This document shows positions 22,271 to 32,259 of a DNA stretch of 64,000 bases, in pieces. The notes beneath the pieces are model-generated. The model was not told the origin of the DNA. It searched no databases and was given only the letters and a program-made list of their open reading frames with translations. Origin of the DNA: Salvelinus alpinus (Eukaryota > Chordata > Actinopteri > Salmoniformes > Salmonidae); assembly GCF_045679555.1 (NCBI RefSeq), contig NC_092122.1:8179003-8243002 (forward strand), given 5' to 3'. Each line of letters starts with the position of its first letter. Position 1 is the stretch's first letter. Both the position numbers and the translations under genes were made by a program.

Positions 22271-22711
22271 TCAGTCTACCGGTCTGCCTATATTCAGCAC
22301 GGCAGACAATTCTTCTTCGTAGTAACGCTTCTTCATGGCTCTGTACTTCCTCAGATAGTACAGGGCCTCCAGTTCCTTTATCACAAATTCCCCACGGTCA
22401 ACTAGCTTTCTGATCTCCTTGGGGTCTGTGACATCTTTGTTCTTCATAAAGGCACTCTTCAGACGTTCCCTGAAGTAGTCTGCGCCTTTGGGGTATTCCC
22501 GTCCCAAAAACAGGAGCTGTCAATGGAAGAAGACAGGTTACCAACAATAATTCCAGGCTTTGGGGATTGTTTTGGAAAGACAGCTAAATATTGCATGAGT
22601 GGAAGCAAATTTGGTGTGTGGGTAACAACGGTTGGGTGCATTGACAGCAGTCAGCGTTTAACGTACGTTCTTGTACAGCTGTCTAACCTCACTCCTCAGA
22701 GGGTTGGCCAT
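22271..22711 (-). CDS. etfrf1: etfrf1 (lyrm5) copy A, LYR-motif mitochondrial protein
   Basis: ETFRF1 is a small LYR-family protein of the mitochondrial matrix that binds electron-transferring flavoprotein and displaces its FAD (family knowledge). Two coding exons: 22667-22711 ([21 protein letters not shown] donor) and 22271-22516 ([20 protein letters not shown], then [20 protein letters not shown], ending at TGA 22,273-22,271). The joined protein is 96 residues, close to the human protein of about 90. The conserved core [20 protein letters not shown] is intact, as are the N-terminal LYK and the basic helix pattern of LYR proteins. The start is the first ATG of the short exon, in family position. 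This is the better conserved of two tandem copies and the likely functional one. Upstream, at 23,290-23,725, lies a dead dnai7 head. Confidence 0.9.
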
Positions 22712-23289
22712 GTAGCAGCCTTCACTACTGAGATGGAAGAAAAGGACAGAACAAACAGGTGATTTAGCATACAGCAGCTGATTATGTAAAACAACAGCTC
22801 AGAAATGGGCATATGTCTGATTGCTGTCACACATCACATATCCTGTGAGCCTCACAATCTTAGCTGTGTCATGCATACATTTTAGCTTTACCTTGGTTCA
22901 CTTAGCAGGTAGGTTAGTTAACAGTGCAAATGGGCCACATTGCGACTAGGTCACAAAGCGAATGATTAGTTAGCTGGCTAAATAATTGGCATATGCAATT
23001 AAACCAATAATAGCCTTTTGACATTGTGCTGGGAGACATACAAGTAACGTTATGTCTCCCAGCACAACAACGTCAACAGACAATTATTGTTCGAATCTTA
23101 GCTAATGAACGTTAGCTAAACACCGTCTGTTATAAAAACATCCATTGTGATTCATTCACACGATATAATCAAGATTCCATTACATTATAATGTCCCGTAT
23201 CAATAAATCCTTGCAATTAAGTAGTGTCGATAGCTGGTTACTTCGCCCTTCGTCCACACGAGTTCAAATAGGAGTTAATAAACAAAGCC

Positions 23290-23725
23290 GTAAATCGTTT
23301 TAGATGTCGCAAACCATGGACGCGAAAATAGTTGACAGATGTCCCAAAAAGAGAAGATAGTAACCAGTTTTCCAACAATTGTTATTTCATTACCTATATA
23401 GCAAGCTAACCAGAGAGTTATACAATTAATATTGTGGTTAGGTTGATATGTTTACAAGCCAAGTAGCTAGTTTCATAAGTAGCCAGCTGTTACTAGCCAG
23501 TGTAAATTAGATTACCAGTTAGCTAACGTTAGCTAGATAGGACTCAAGGTGAGCAAGTGACTGCAAATCAGCTTCCTTTTACTGCAAGCGTGCTGCACGT
23601 CTGTGTTGTGTTTCTACTTTGCTTCTTTCAGCCTTATCTTGCTACAACTAAATACTAAATAGGTGAGAGAAGACAAAAGGAAGAGGGTACTCTAGGACTT
23701 CTCATTTCATTCAATCAGAGCACAT
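23290..23725 (+). pseudogene. dnai7: duplicated, dead 5' end of dnai7
   Basis: The stretch aligns by eye with 32,130-33,035 at the start of the intact dnai7 gene: shared phrases include cgtaaatcgtt, the GGACGCGAAAA block, gttttccaacaa, the cagccttatcttgctacaac block, and the exon 3 end agaagacaaaaggaagaggg followed by the intron. Differences are decisive: the start codon position reads ATA (23,357-23,359), its GTGAGC donor reads GTAACC, about 40 bases containing the X-box are gone, and some 400 bases between exon 1 and the end of exon 3 are deleted. Similarity fades after about 23,725. It is the head-to-head partner of etfrf1 copy A, left over from a tandem duplication. Confidence 0.82.
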
Positions 23726-23963
23726 CAAGCATAACATGTCAACCCTGTTACCCATAGATAGGCTTGAAATATTTTTAAAACATTTAATTTTTTTGTGAAG
23801 CTTGCATTTCGAATCCCCCTTCCTGTTGCAAGCAACAAGTTACCATTGCCCCTGTCGAAAGGGGATTTATGGCAAATTTAAGACAAACCTCAAACCTGTT
23901 ACGTCAACCCTGTTACTTTAATGGCACTTACTAGTCATTCGTATTATTTAAGCCCTTGACATG

Positions 23964-23984
23964 ATTTTTTTTTTTTTTTTTTTT
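23964..23984. repeat. poly-T run
   Basis: About 20 T in a row between the two etfrf1 copies. Confidence 0.9.
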
Positions 23985-24120
23985 AGAAAGTTGAACATGA
24001 CAGAATGTTAAAATGAGGTGAAATCAATATTTTGGGGGAACCAAGTTACACTACCCAAAATGTTCTCTATTCATGGAACAACCCGCATACTGAAGATTCA
24101 GCTGCCAACCATCTAGGCTA

Positions 24121-24584
24121 TCAGTCTGTCGGTCTGCCCATATTCAGCAGGCCTAACAATTCTTCTTCGTAGAAACGCTTTTTCATGGCGCTATATTCCC
24201 TCAGATAGTACAGGGTCCCCAGTTCCTTAATCACAGCCTCTCCACAATTGACAAGCTTTCTGATCTCCTTGGGGTCTGTGACATCTTTGTTCTTCATAAA
24301 GGCACTGTTCAGACGCTCCCTGAAGTAGTCTGCTCCTTGGGGGTATTCCCGTCCCAGATGCAGTAGCTGTCAGTGGAAGGAGGCAGGTTACTAGTGATAA
24401 TCCCAGTGCTTTTTTGGATTGTTTTGGACAGACAGTAAAAGATTGCATGAGTGGAAGCAAATCTCATATTGAAAGTAGGTGTGGGTAACAACAACAAAGC
24501 GTGGGTGCATTGACAGCAGTCAGTCAGTGTTGAACTTACATTCTTGTACAGCTGTCTAACCTCTCTCCTCAGAGGGTTGGCCAT
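24121..24584 (-). CDS. etfrf1: etfrf1 (lyrm5) copy B, open but diverged
   Basis: Same two-exon layout as copy A: 24540-24584 ([21 protein letters not shown] donor) and 24121-24366 ([20 protein letters not shown] to NMGRPTD, TGA). The frame is open over 96 residues. Nucleotide identity with copy A extends through the intron and flanks, so this is a tandem duplicate. It differs at sites strongly conserved from fish to human: [18 protein letters not shown] has become [18 protein letters not shown], and the RGEF motif is CGEA. These changes hit the alpha-helical core, which suggests relaxed selection or altered function rather than immediate death. Its intron donor is closer to consensus than that of copy A. 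Confidence 0.82.
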
Positions 24585-25101
24585 GTCACTGCCTGAGACA
24601 GTATCAGCCTTCACTACTGGGATGGAAGAAAAGGACAGAAGATTCAACAGGTGAATTACTATTCAGCAGATGATGTAAAACAGCTCAAAAAGAAATATGC
24701 TTATGTCTAATTGTTGTCACATCACGTATCCTGTGAGCCTTGTAATATTTAGCTATCCGTGTGTCATGCATAGTGCATTTTAGCTCATTTTACCTTTGTT
24801 CACTTAGCAGGTAGGTTAGGTAACAGTACAAAGTCTGCGGCTAGGTAGCAACACTCTGGTAAAGCGAATGATTAGCCAGCTAATAGTAACGTAATTGGCT
24901 AAACACCCTCGGTTATAAAAACATTAATTAGCTTTATTAGTAATCGATTTATTCACACGATATAATTTAGTTTTCATTACATTATAGCTAGGCTCCCTTA
25001 TCGATAAAATCCTCGCAGTGCAGTGCAGAACGCTATCTACCTTGCTGAAAACTGGCTACCTGGGAGCATTACGTCAAACAGCGCGTCGATTCCAGGGTCA
25101 C

Positions 25102-25258
25102 GGCTAGAAGAAATCCAACTTTTGTCAAATTAACATCAGATTTGACTTTTCATAGAAGGTTAGGATAAGGTTAGAAAAATGGTTCAGGGTTAGATAAAAT
25201 AAAAAAAATTAAATGAACTTTTTACGTTAATTTGACAAAAGTTGGATCCCTTCTAGCC
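25102..25258. mobile_element. fold-back MITE
   Basis: Inverted ends: left starts ggctagaagaaatccaactt, right ends with the complement aagttggatcccttctagcc. The arms are about 35 bases and the centre is AT-rich. No coding capacity. Confidence 0.75.
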
Positions 25259-25263
25259 ATGCC

Positions 25264-25277
25264 CCGATTACAGCTGG
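25264..25277 (+). repeat. left target-site duplication of Tx1-like LINE
   Basis: The 14 bases ccgattacagctgg occur here and again at 26,173-26,186, exactly bordering the LINE fragment. Confidence 0.8.
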
Positions 25278-26172
25278 GTTATTTTTATATTTTTTATATT
25301 TTATTTATTTATTCATAATACAAAAATCAACTTACATCAAACATGTCTAGCAAACCAAACACAGGTATTAACAATGCTCAAACATACAAAAAATATCAAT
25401 AAAAATAAAATAAAACACAAAATAAACAATTTAAGTGCAATTATATTCACTCTGAAAATATCTTATTATAATGATTCATGAAGATGTTATTCTTGTTGTT
25501 ATTCACTAGGGTTAATGTTTTAATAAGATAATTACATTCAATCAGAAAAATTTGTAATTTTGGTATAGAATTTTGGAATCTTTGTTTGTGTATAAAGTAT
25601 TTGGCAACAAGAATAAAAAAAAATACAATCATTTCAGTGGTTTTGTTATCATTGCAATAGTAACATATTATATATTTTATGTTAAAAATATAGCAAGTGT
25701 TCATAATGGTAAATAAGTACTTTGCAAGGTTTTCCCAAAATTCGGACACAAATTTACATTCAAAGAACAAGTGAGACAGATTCTCACCTTCTTTTCCACA
25801 GAAAACGCAGATATCATCAATAGCCACAAATTTGGAAATCATAGAATTACATGGATATATCTTATTTAAAATTTTGAAGTGCACTTCCTTAACTTTGTTT
25901 GGTATACAGTATTTGTAAGGCCTTAACCATGCATTTTTCCAGACAATGTCAGGAATAAGCATGTTCCAGAAAACCTTTCCTCTCGGTGTAAATTGGTTTG
26001 GTGAATGAAGAATTTGTCTTATATATTTATTACAACAAGATAGCTCAAGTAAGCCCACGCCTTCCAATCTGAGTTCTGGATAAACTTTGTGATCATTCCC
26101 AATATTAAGATGACTTTTCATAAGTGTAGTTAGACCACTAGGAACGGCTTTGATCACAGAAATAAACTCTCT
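25278..26172 (-). mobile_element. 5'-truncated Tx1-like LINE (ORF2 C-terminus)
   Basis: The minus frame encodes the C-terminal end of a LINE ORF2: LELSCCNKYIRQILHS, WKNAWLRPYKYCIPNKVKEV, then a zinc-knuckle-like CVFCGKEGENLSHLFFEC and a W-rich tail. This pattern fits Tx1/L1-type elements of fish (from memory). The minus-strand 3' end is AT-rich (25,278-25,320). A 14-base direct repeat flanks both ends, so this is one integration event with 5' truncation, probably recent enough to keep its duplication. The open frame of 284 codons that covers it runs into flanking DNA on its N-terminal side and is not a host gene. Confidence 0.78.
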
Positions 26173-26186
26173 CCGATTACAGCTGG
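26173..26186 (+). repeat. right target-site duplication of Tx1-like LINE
   Basis: Second copy of the 14 bases ccgattacagctgg; see the matching copy at 25,264. Confidence 0.8.
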
Positions 26187-27004
26187 TTGAGGGACGAGCG
26201 TCGCATAGGAGTGACACGATCTGAGACGTTGCAGGCAGCCGACGGTGCAAGCGACTGCCTTGCCGGTTCACATGCAAGTCGGAACTAGGAAACTCGGACA
26301 TTTCCTACTTGTTGTTTCGTTGAATGCGGCACGCGTATTACTACAACCAGTTAGCAAGTCGGACATGTTAGAGTTTCCTAGTTCCAACTAGCACATGAAT
26401 GCGGCATGACTGATCTACAAAGAACCTTGCATCATAAATAACTACTCACTGGGAGCGTTTAAGTGGTAAGACTAAAGCAAGCGACTGTAGAGGAAAGTCG
26501 AGGAGTGAAGTCGGGGGAGGTGCATCTGTGACAGCTGAAGGTCAGACACTAATCTGGTTTCCCAACATCAACACTCAGATTAATATGGCAGTGTTGCCAT
26601 TGTTTATACGTTTTTCTTTATAATGTCGAAATAAACATGTTTTCAAACCCCATATCATACACTAACAAACTGAAATAATGTGTACATTGTACAATCAATT
26701 CGTGTGAGGGCCTCAAACATCACATGAATTTGTCCACTTGTATACATTAATCATGGCAAAATTGGTTCCTGTTTCAATTATTTTCTTTGGTTACTTTTGC
26801 ATGAGTCAACAACTAATAATTGGGTAACAATATACAGTAGCCTCCCACAATGCAGGCAATGGCTGCAGGATGAAGTTGGTGAAGAGCAACTGCAGAAACT
26901 TGCAGTGGGACTGCAGTCAAAACGTCATGATCACATGATTTTTGTCAAGTTCATGCAGTCGTCATGTAGGCAGAAGTCGGACAATTTTTATCCCCATTTT
27001 ATTT
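26187..27004. other. spacer without gene
   Basis: No exon seen. It holds a copy of the dispersed unit gactgatctacaaa...taaataactac at about 26,406-26,450, related to copies near 30,056 and 31,525. Confidence 0.4.
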
Positions 27005-29790
27005 ATATTTATTTAATTGACATTTATTTAACCAGATAGGCTAGTTGAGAACAAGTTCTCATTTGCAACTGCGACCTGGCCAAGATAAAACAAAGCAGTT
27101 CGGCACATACAACAACACAGAGTTACACATGGAATAAACAAATATACAGTCAATAATACAGTAGAAAAAGTATATATACAGCATGTGCAAATGAGGTAGG
27201 ATAAGAAAGGTAAGGCAATAAATAGGCAATGGTGGCGAAGTAATTACAATATAGCAATTAAACACTGGAATGGTAGATGTGCAGAAGATGAATGTGCAAG
27301 TAGGTATACTAGGGTGCAAAGGAGCAAAATAAATAAATGCAGTATGGGGATGAGGTAGTTGGATGGGCTATTTACAGATGGGCTATGTACAGGTGCAGTG
27401 ATCTGTGAGCTGCTCTGACAGCTGGTGCTTAAAGCTAGTGAGGGAGATATGAGTATCCAGCTTCAGTGATTTTTGCAGTTCGTTCCAGTCATTGGCAGCA
27501 GAGAACTGGAAGGAAAGGCGGCCAAAGGAAGAATTGGCTTTGGGGGTGACCAGTGAGATATACCTGCTGGAGCGCATGCTATGTGTGGGTGGTGCTATGA
27601 TGACCAGTGCGCTGAGATAAGGCGGGGCTTTACCTAGCAGAGACTTGTAGATGACCTGGAGCCAGTGGGTTTGGCGACGAGTATGAAGCAAGGGCCAGCC
27701 AACGAGACCATACAGGTCGCAGTGGTGGGTAGTATATGGGGCTTTGGTGACAAAACGGATGGCACTGTGATAGACTGCATCCAATTTGTTGAGTAGAGTG
27801 TTGGAGGTTATTTTGTAAATGACATCGCCGAAGTCGAGGATCGGTAGGATAGTCAGTTTTACGAGGGTATGTTTGGCAGCATGAGTGAAGGATGCTTTGT
27901 TTTGCGATATAGGAAGCCGATTCTAGATTTAATTTTGTATTGGAGATGCTTAATGTGAGTCTGGAAGGAGAGTTTACAGTCTAACCAGACACCTAGGTAT
28001 TTGTAGTTGTCCACATATTCTAAGTCAGAACCGTCCAGAGTAGTGATGCTGGATGGACGGGCAGGTGCGGGCAGCTATCGGTTGAAGAGCATGCATTTAG
28101 TTTTACTTGCGTTTAAGAGCAGTTGGAGGCCACAGAAGGAGAGTTGTATGGCATTGAAGCTCGTCTGTAGGTTAGTTAACACAGTGTACAAAGAAGGGCC
28201 AGAGGTATACAGAGTGGTGTCGTCTGCGTAGAGGTGGATCAGAGAATCACCAGCAGCAAGAGCGACATCATTGATGTATACAGAGAAGAGTCGGCCCGAG
28301 AATTGAACCCTGTGGCACCCCCATAGAGGCTGCCAGAGGTCTGGACAACAGGCCCTCCGATTTGACACACTGAACTCTATCAGAGAAGTAGTTGGTGAAC
28401 CAGGCAAGGCAGTCATTTGAGAAAACAAGGCTGTTGAGTCTGCCGATAAGAATGTGGTGATTGACAGAGTCGAAAGCCTTGGCCAGGTCGATGAATACGG
28501 CTGCACAGTAATGTCTCTTATTGATGGCGATTATGATATCGTTTAGGACCTTGAGCGTGGCTGAGCTGCACCCATGACCAGCTCTGAAACAGGATTGCAT
28601 AGCGGAGAAGGTACGGTGGGATTCGAAATGGTCGGTAATCTGTTAACTTGGCTTTCAAAGACCTTAGAAAGACAGGGTAGGATAGATATAGGTCTGTAGC
28701 AGTTTGGGTGTCTCCCCCTTTGAAGAGGGGGATGACCGCGGCAGCTTTCCAATCTATGGTAATCTCAGACGATACGAAAGAGAGCTTGAACAGGCTAGAA
28801 ATAGGGGTTGCATCAATTTCGGCAGATGATTTTAGAAAGAGATTGTCCAGATTGTCTAGCCCGGATGATTTGTAGGGGTCCAGATTTTGCAGCTCTTTCA
28901 GAACATCAGCTATCTGGATTTGGGTAAAGGAGAAATAGGGAGGCTTGGGCGAGTTGCTGTGGGGGGTGGAGGGCTGTTGATCGAGATAGGGGTAGCCAGG
29001 TGGAAAGCATGGCCAGCCATAGAAAAATGCTTATTGAAATTCTCAATTATAGTGGATTTATCGGTGGTGACAGTGTTTCCTAGCCTCAGTGCAGTGGGCA
29101 GCTGGGAGGAGGTGCTCTTATTCTCCATGGACTTTACAGTGTCCCAGAACTTTTTTGAGTTTGTGCTATAGGATGCAAATTTCTGCTTGATACAGCTAGC
29201 CTTTGCTTTCCTAACGGCCTGTGTATATTTGTTCCTAACTTCCCTGAAAAGTTGCATATCACGGGGGCTATTCGATGCTAATGCAGAACGCTACAGGATG
29301 TTTTTGTGCTGGTCAAGGGCAGTCAGGTCTGGAGAGAACCAAGGGCTATATCTGTTCCTGGTTCAATTTTTTTTGAATGGGGCATGCTTATTTAAGATGG
29401 TGAGGAAGGCACTTTTAAAGAATAACCAGGCGTCCTCTACTGACGGGATGAGGTCAATATCCTTCCAGGACACCCGGGCCAGGTCGATTAGAAAGGCCTG
29501 CTCGCTGAAGTGTTTTAGGGAATGTTTGACAGTGATGAGGGGTGGTCGTTTGACCGCAGACCCATTACGGATGCAGGCAATGAGGCAGTAATCGCTGAGA
29601 TCTTGGTTGAAAAACAGCAGAGGTGTATTTGGAGGGCAAGTTGGTTAGGATGATATCTATGAGGGTGCCCATGTTTACGGATTTGGGGTTGTACCTGGTG
29701 GGTTCATTGATAATTTGTGTGAGATTGAGGGCATCAAGCTTAGATTGTAGGATGGACCCATAATGCAACACACTTTGGTCACCGACTTGA
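27005..29790 (-). mobile_element. LINE with endonuclease end and reverse transcriptase, inactive
   Basis: Read on the minus strand: end of an endonuclease domain (LDALNLTQIINEPTRYNPKS, then TLIDIILTN), a linker (FREVRNKYTQAVRKAKASCI), and a reverse transcriptase with FRAGHGCSSATLKVLNDI, AAVFIDLAKAFDSVNHHIL, GVPQGSILGP and the active-site YADD (HLYADDTTLYTS), then a C-terminal region with RFVTKAPYTTHHCDLY and WLQVIYKSLLGKAPPYLS. Frames change several times, so it cannot make a full protein. The 3' end (27,005-27,100) carries TTAAATAAATGT-type tail sequence and matches the fragment at 13,985-14,385. It is 5'-truncated. Clade (L2/jockey-like) is a guess. Confidence 0.82.
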
Positions 29791-29814
29791 CAAAGGTGAT
29801 CGGCTCGAACGTGC

Positions 29815-30110
29815 CCATTATTATTTGTAGAGTCAGTCAGTGGCCCTGTTCAAGAGCATAAAACGGTGTTGTATCATGGTTAAATTTTGACTGACTGACT
29901 AATCTACGAGTAATATTGAATAGTTATTTACTACAGACTCGCCTTTAAAGACGGCTGCAATGTCAAATGCACCCAGTTAGTCAGTTACAATTTACCCAAT
30001 GGGTAAAATAATGGGCGTGTCCGACTTTGAAGCCGACTTTAAAGGCGAGTTGAGACTGACTGATCTACAAATCACCTTGTATCCTAAATAACTACACAAT
30101 ATTATTTGTA
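29815..30110. repeat. cluster of palindromic units around GTAGATCAGTC
   Basis: Repeated inverted phrases: atttgtaga(g)tcagtcag at about 29,830, gactgactgactaatctacg at 29,888, gactgatctacaaat at 30,056 and attatttgtagatcagt at 30,101. The last two form a 62-base palindrome. Similar units occur at about 26,406 and 31,525. Confidence 0.5.
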
Positions 30111-30113
30111 GAT

Positions 30114-30287
30114 CAGTGGAGGCTGGTGGGAGGAGCTATAGGAGGATGGGCTCATTGTAATGGCTGGAATGGAATGAAATCAAACATGTCAAACATATGG
30201 AAACCACATTTGACTCTGTTCCATTTCTTCCATTCCAGCCATTACAATGAGCCCATCCTCTTATAGCTCCTCCCATCAGCCTCCACT
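30114..30287. mobile_element. fold-back MITE (salmonid type)
   Basis: About 60-base inverted arms: left cagtggaggctggtgggagg, right the near-complement ending cctcccatcagcctccacta, with a short AT-rich centre. The motif tgtagatcagt flanks it on both sides. I recognise it as a common salmonid short fold-back repeat. Confidence 0.8.
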
Positions 30288-30299
30288 ATTGTAGATCAG

Positions 30300-31520
30300 T
30301 CAGTCAGTCCCAATTTACCTATGTTACATCACAGTTCTGACGTTCTCGCACACGGCCACTAGGACAATTGTGTATTTAATCCTCTAAGAAAACCAATGGT
30401 CCAAACATCATGTCTACCATAATTCATTCAAACGTTATTGAGGTTTTTACCCTTGTAGGATGGCCAGAATTAAGGTAACTACTGTAAATCAATGGAGGCC
30501 AGAGAAAAAAAGTGGTCAAAAATCCTAGAGACACTTACACGGTTATCAAAACGTCACACAAGGGTAAACCTAAACAAAACACGATCCTTATTTTAAGTGT
30601 TTCTAAAATCCCCTATGGGAAAAATGATTGGGGGGAAAACGATTGGAACCATTTCCCTGTTTGACTGCTAGCTTTTATGGGTATTGTGACTATTAGGTGA
30701 TTTCTTCCCTTCTCAGCTGTCTATCACGGACTCCTGGTTTCAGCCAATCGGTGTGCCCGAATGGACATTTGGACTCTGGCCCCTCCCACTCTAGCTCAGA
30801 GTGATCATCAGCTGAAGAGGACGCAAAGTTTTCCGTGTTTTCTAGAAGTGTTTTGTGCGTTCATCTGCAATAAGAAGTGATCTTGTGTTTCTATATATGT
30901 GTGTGTGTGCGCGCTAATGTGTCCTGGTGAACTAGAGTAGAGAATACAATTCTGGATATGGACAGATCTGCCTGGTTCTTGCCGGACCGCCTGTAGTGGG
31001 TCAGGCCAAAGTATAGTCAGCTTAAGTTACTAGCGGGTGAGGGCATCTTCAGCCAACCGCTCAGACGGATAAAACTAGCCGTTTTTACACCTGTTCTTTT
31101 TCAAAGATTTCTCACAAAAACAAGCGTATCTCTGTGAAATGCCAATGAAGCACTGAGCGTATATCAAGCTTTTTATTTTCAAAGCCATTTACATTTAGCT
31201 TGTGTCATCCTGATTTAGTTTAGTTTGCGACCCGCGGAAACATCTTTGAAGACGACGACCACAAAATGTAAAATCCTCAAAAGATGTTACGAGAAACCTG
31301 CATTGCTATGTCAACAGAGCTCGGTGCTTATCAGATGTATTTGGAAACGAAATCCGAGTTTTGGGATATAGTTTCAATAAAATGTTAGAGAAGGAGCCCA
31401 CTGAACGATTCAGAACATGAATAATCATATTTGTCTTTGTAAAACGGACAGAGTGGGTGGAGACCCTATGACCTATGTCATTGACCGTGTTCGAGAGCAT
31501 CAAAACGACTGCAGGTGACT
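30300..31520. other. unexplained spacer between etfrf1 copy B and dnai7
   Basis: No exon or known transposon protein is visible. The stretch has a GT/GC run at 30,899-30,913 and several mixed AT phrases. Parts feel repeat-like but I cannot name them. Confidence 0.3.
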
Positions 31521-32197
31521 GCCGACTGACTCATCTACAAATCACATTTCATCATAAATAACGACTCATTATTATTTGTAGGTCTGTCACAGTTTACCCA
31601 TAATACGGTTTTGATCCTCTTGAACACGGCCAATGGCTTACGTCAGAAAGCACGAGGATCATCACTCTTCCGTGACGCCATCTGATCTGACGTGAGACAA
31701 TATGCACCCGATGTATCAAAAACAACTGGAAACTCGGAAAAATCCTATTTCCGACTGCAGTGCATTCAAAATAACTGAGAACTCGGAAAAAAACGAGCTC
31801 CAACCTGGAAAAATCGTTTTGAACGGTAATCCCACTCGGAATTCCATGTCGGCAACTCAGGCCTCTTTCTAGAGCGCAGACTTTGCGACCTGAAGGTCAC
31901 TGACGTCATGATTTAACCTCGAATTTCCCAGATGTAATGAAAGCACAAAAATGTACAGTACATTATGGGTTTGAACCTCTCGAACACGTGCTTACATCGA
32001 CCTGTGTGTCAAGATTTTGATTGTATGACTTAATTTGCCTTTTTATTGATGTTTTATTTTGATTGTATGACAAACATTTTTGAAAAAAGGGCATTTTAAG
32101 TTATACAATGAAAATGTAACTATGAGTTCATAAACAACGCCATAAATCGTTGTACATATCGCAAAGCAAAATATTGACCTACTGTGCGTGCGTTACC

Positions 32198-32211
32198 GTT
32201 TCCATGGTAAC
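32198..32211 (+). promoter_or_regulatory. candidate RFX X-box of dnai7
   Basis: gtttccatggtaac matches the RFX-binding X-box (two inverted half-sites, GTNRCC and RGYAAC) at all but one position. It lies 49 bases upstream of the dnai7 start codon. X-boxes drive ciliary genes, and DNAI7 is a motile-cilium protein, so position and gene type agree. The duplicated dead dnai7 head at 23,290 lacks this site. Confidence 0.6.
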
Positions 32212-32259
32212 TTGGACGCGAAAAGAGTTGAAAGCTGACAGATATCCCACCAAGAGAAA

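Noticed and set aside
30900-31000. Possible small structured RNA near the GT/GC run
   Set aside because: No recognisable snRNA, snoRNA or promoter element (PSE, boxes C/D or H/ACA) could be identified by eye.
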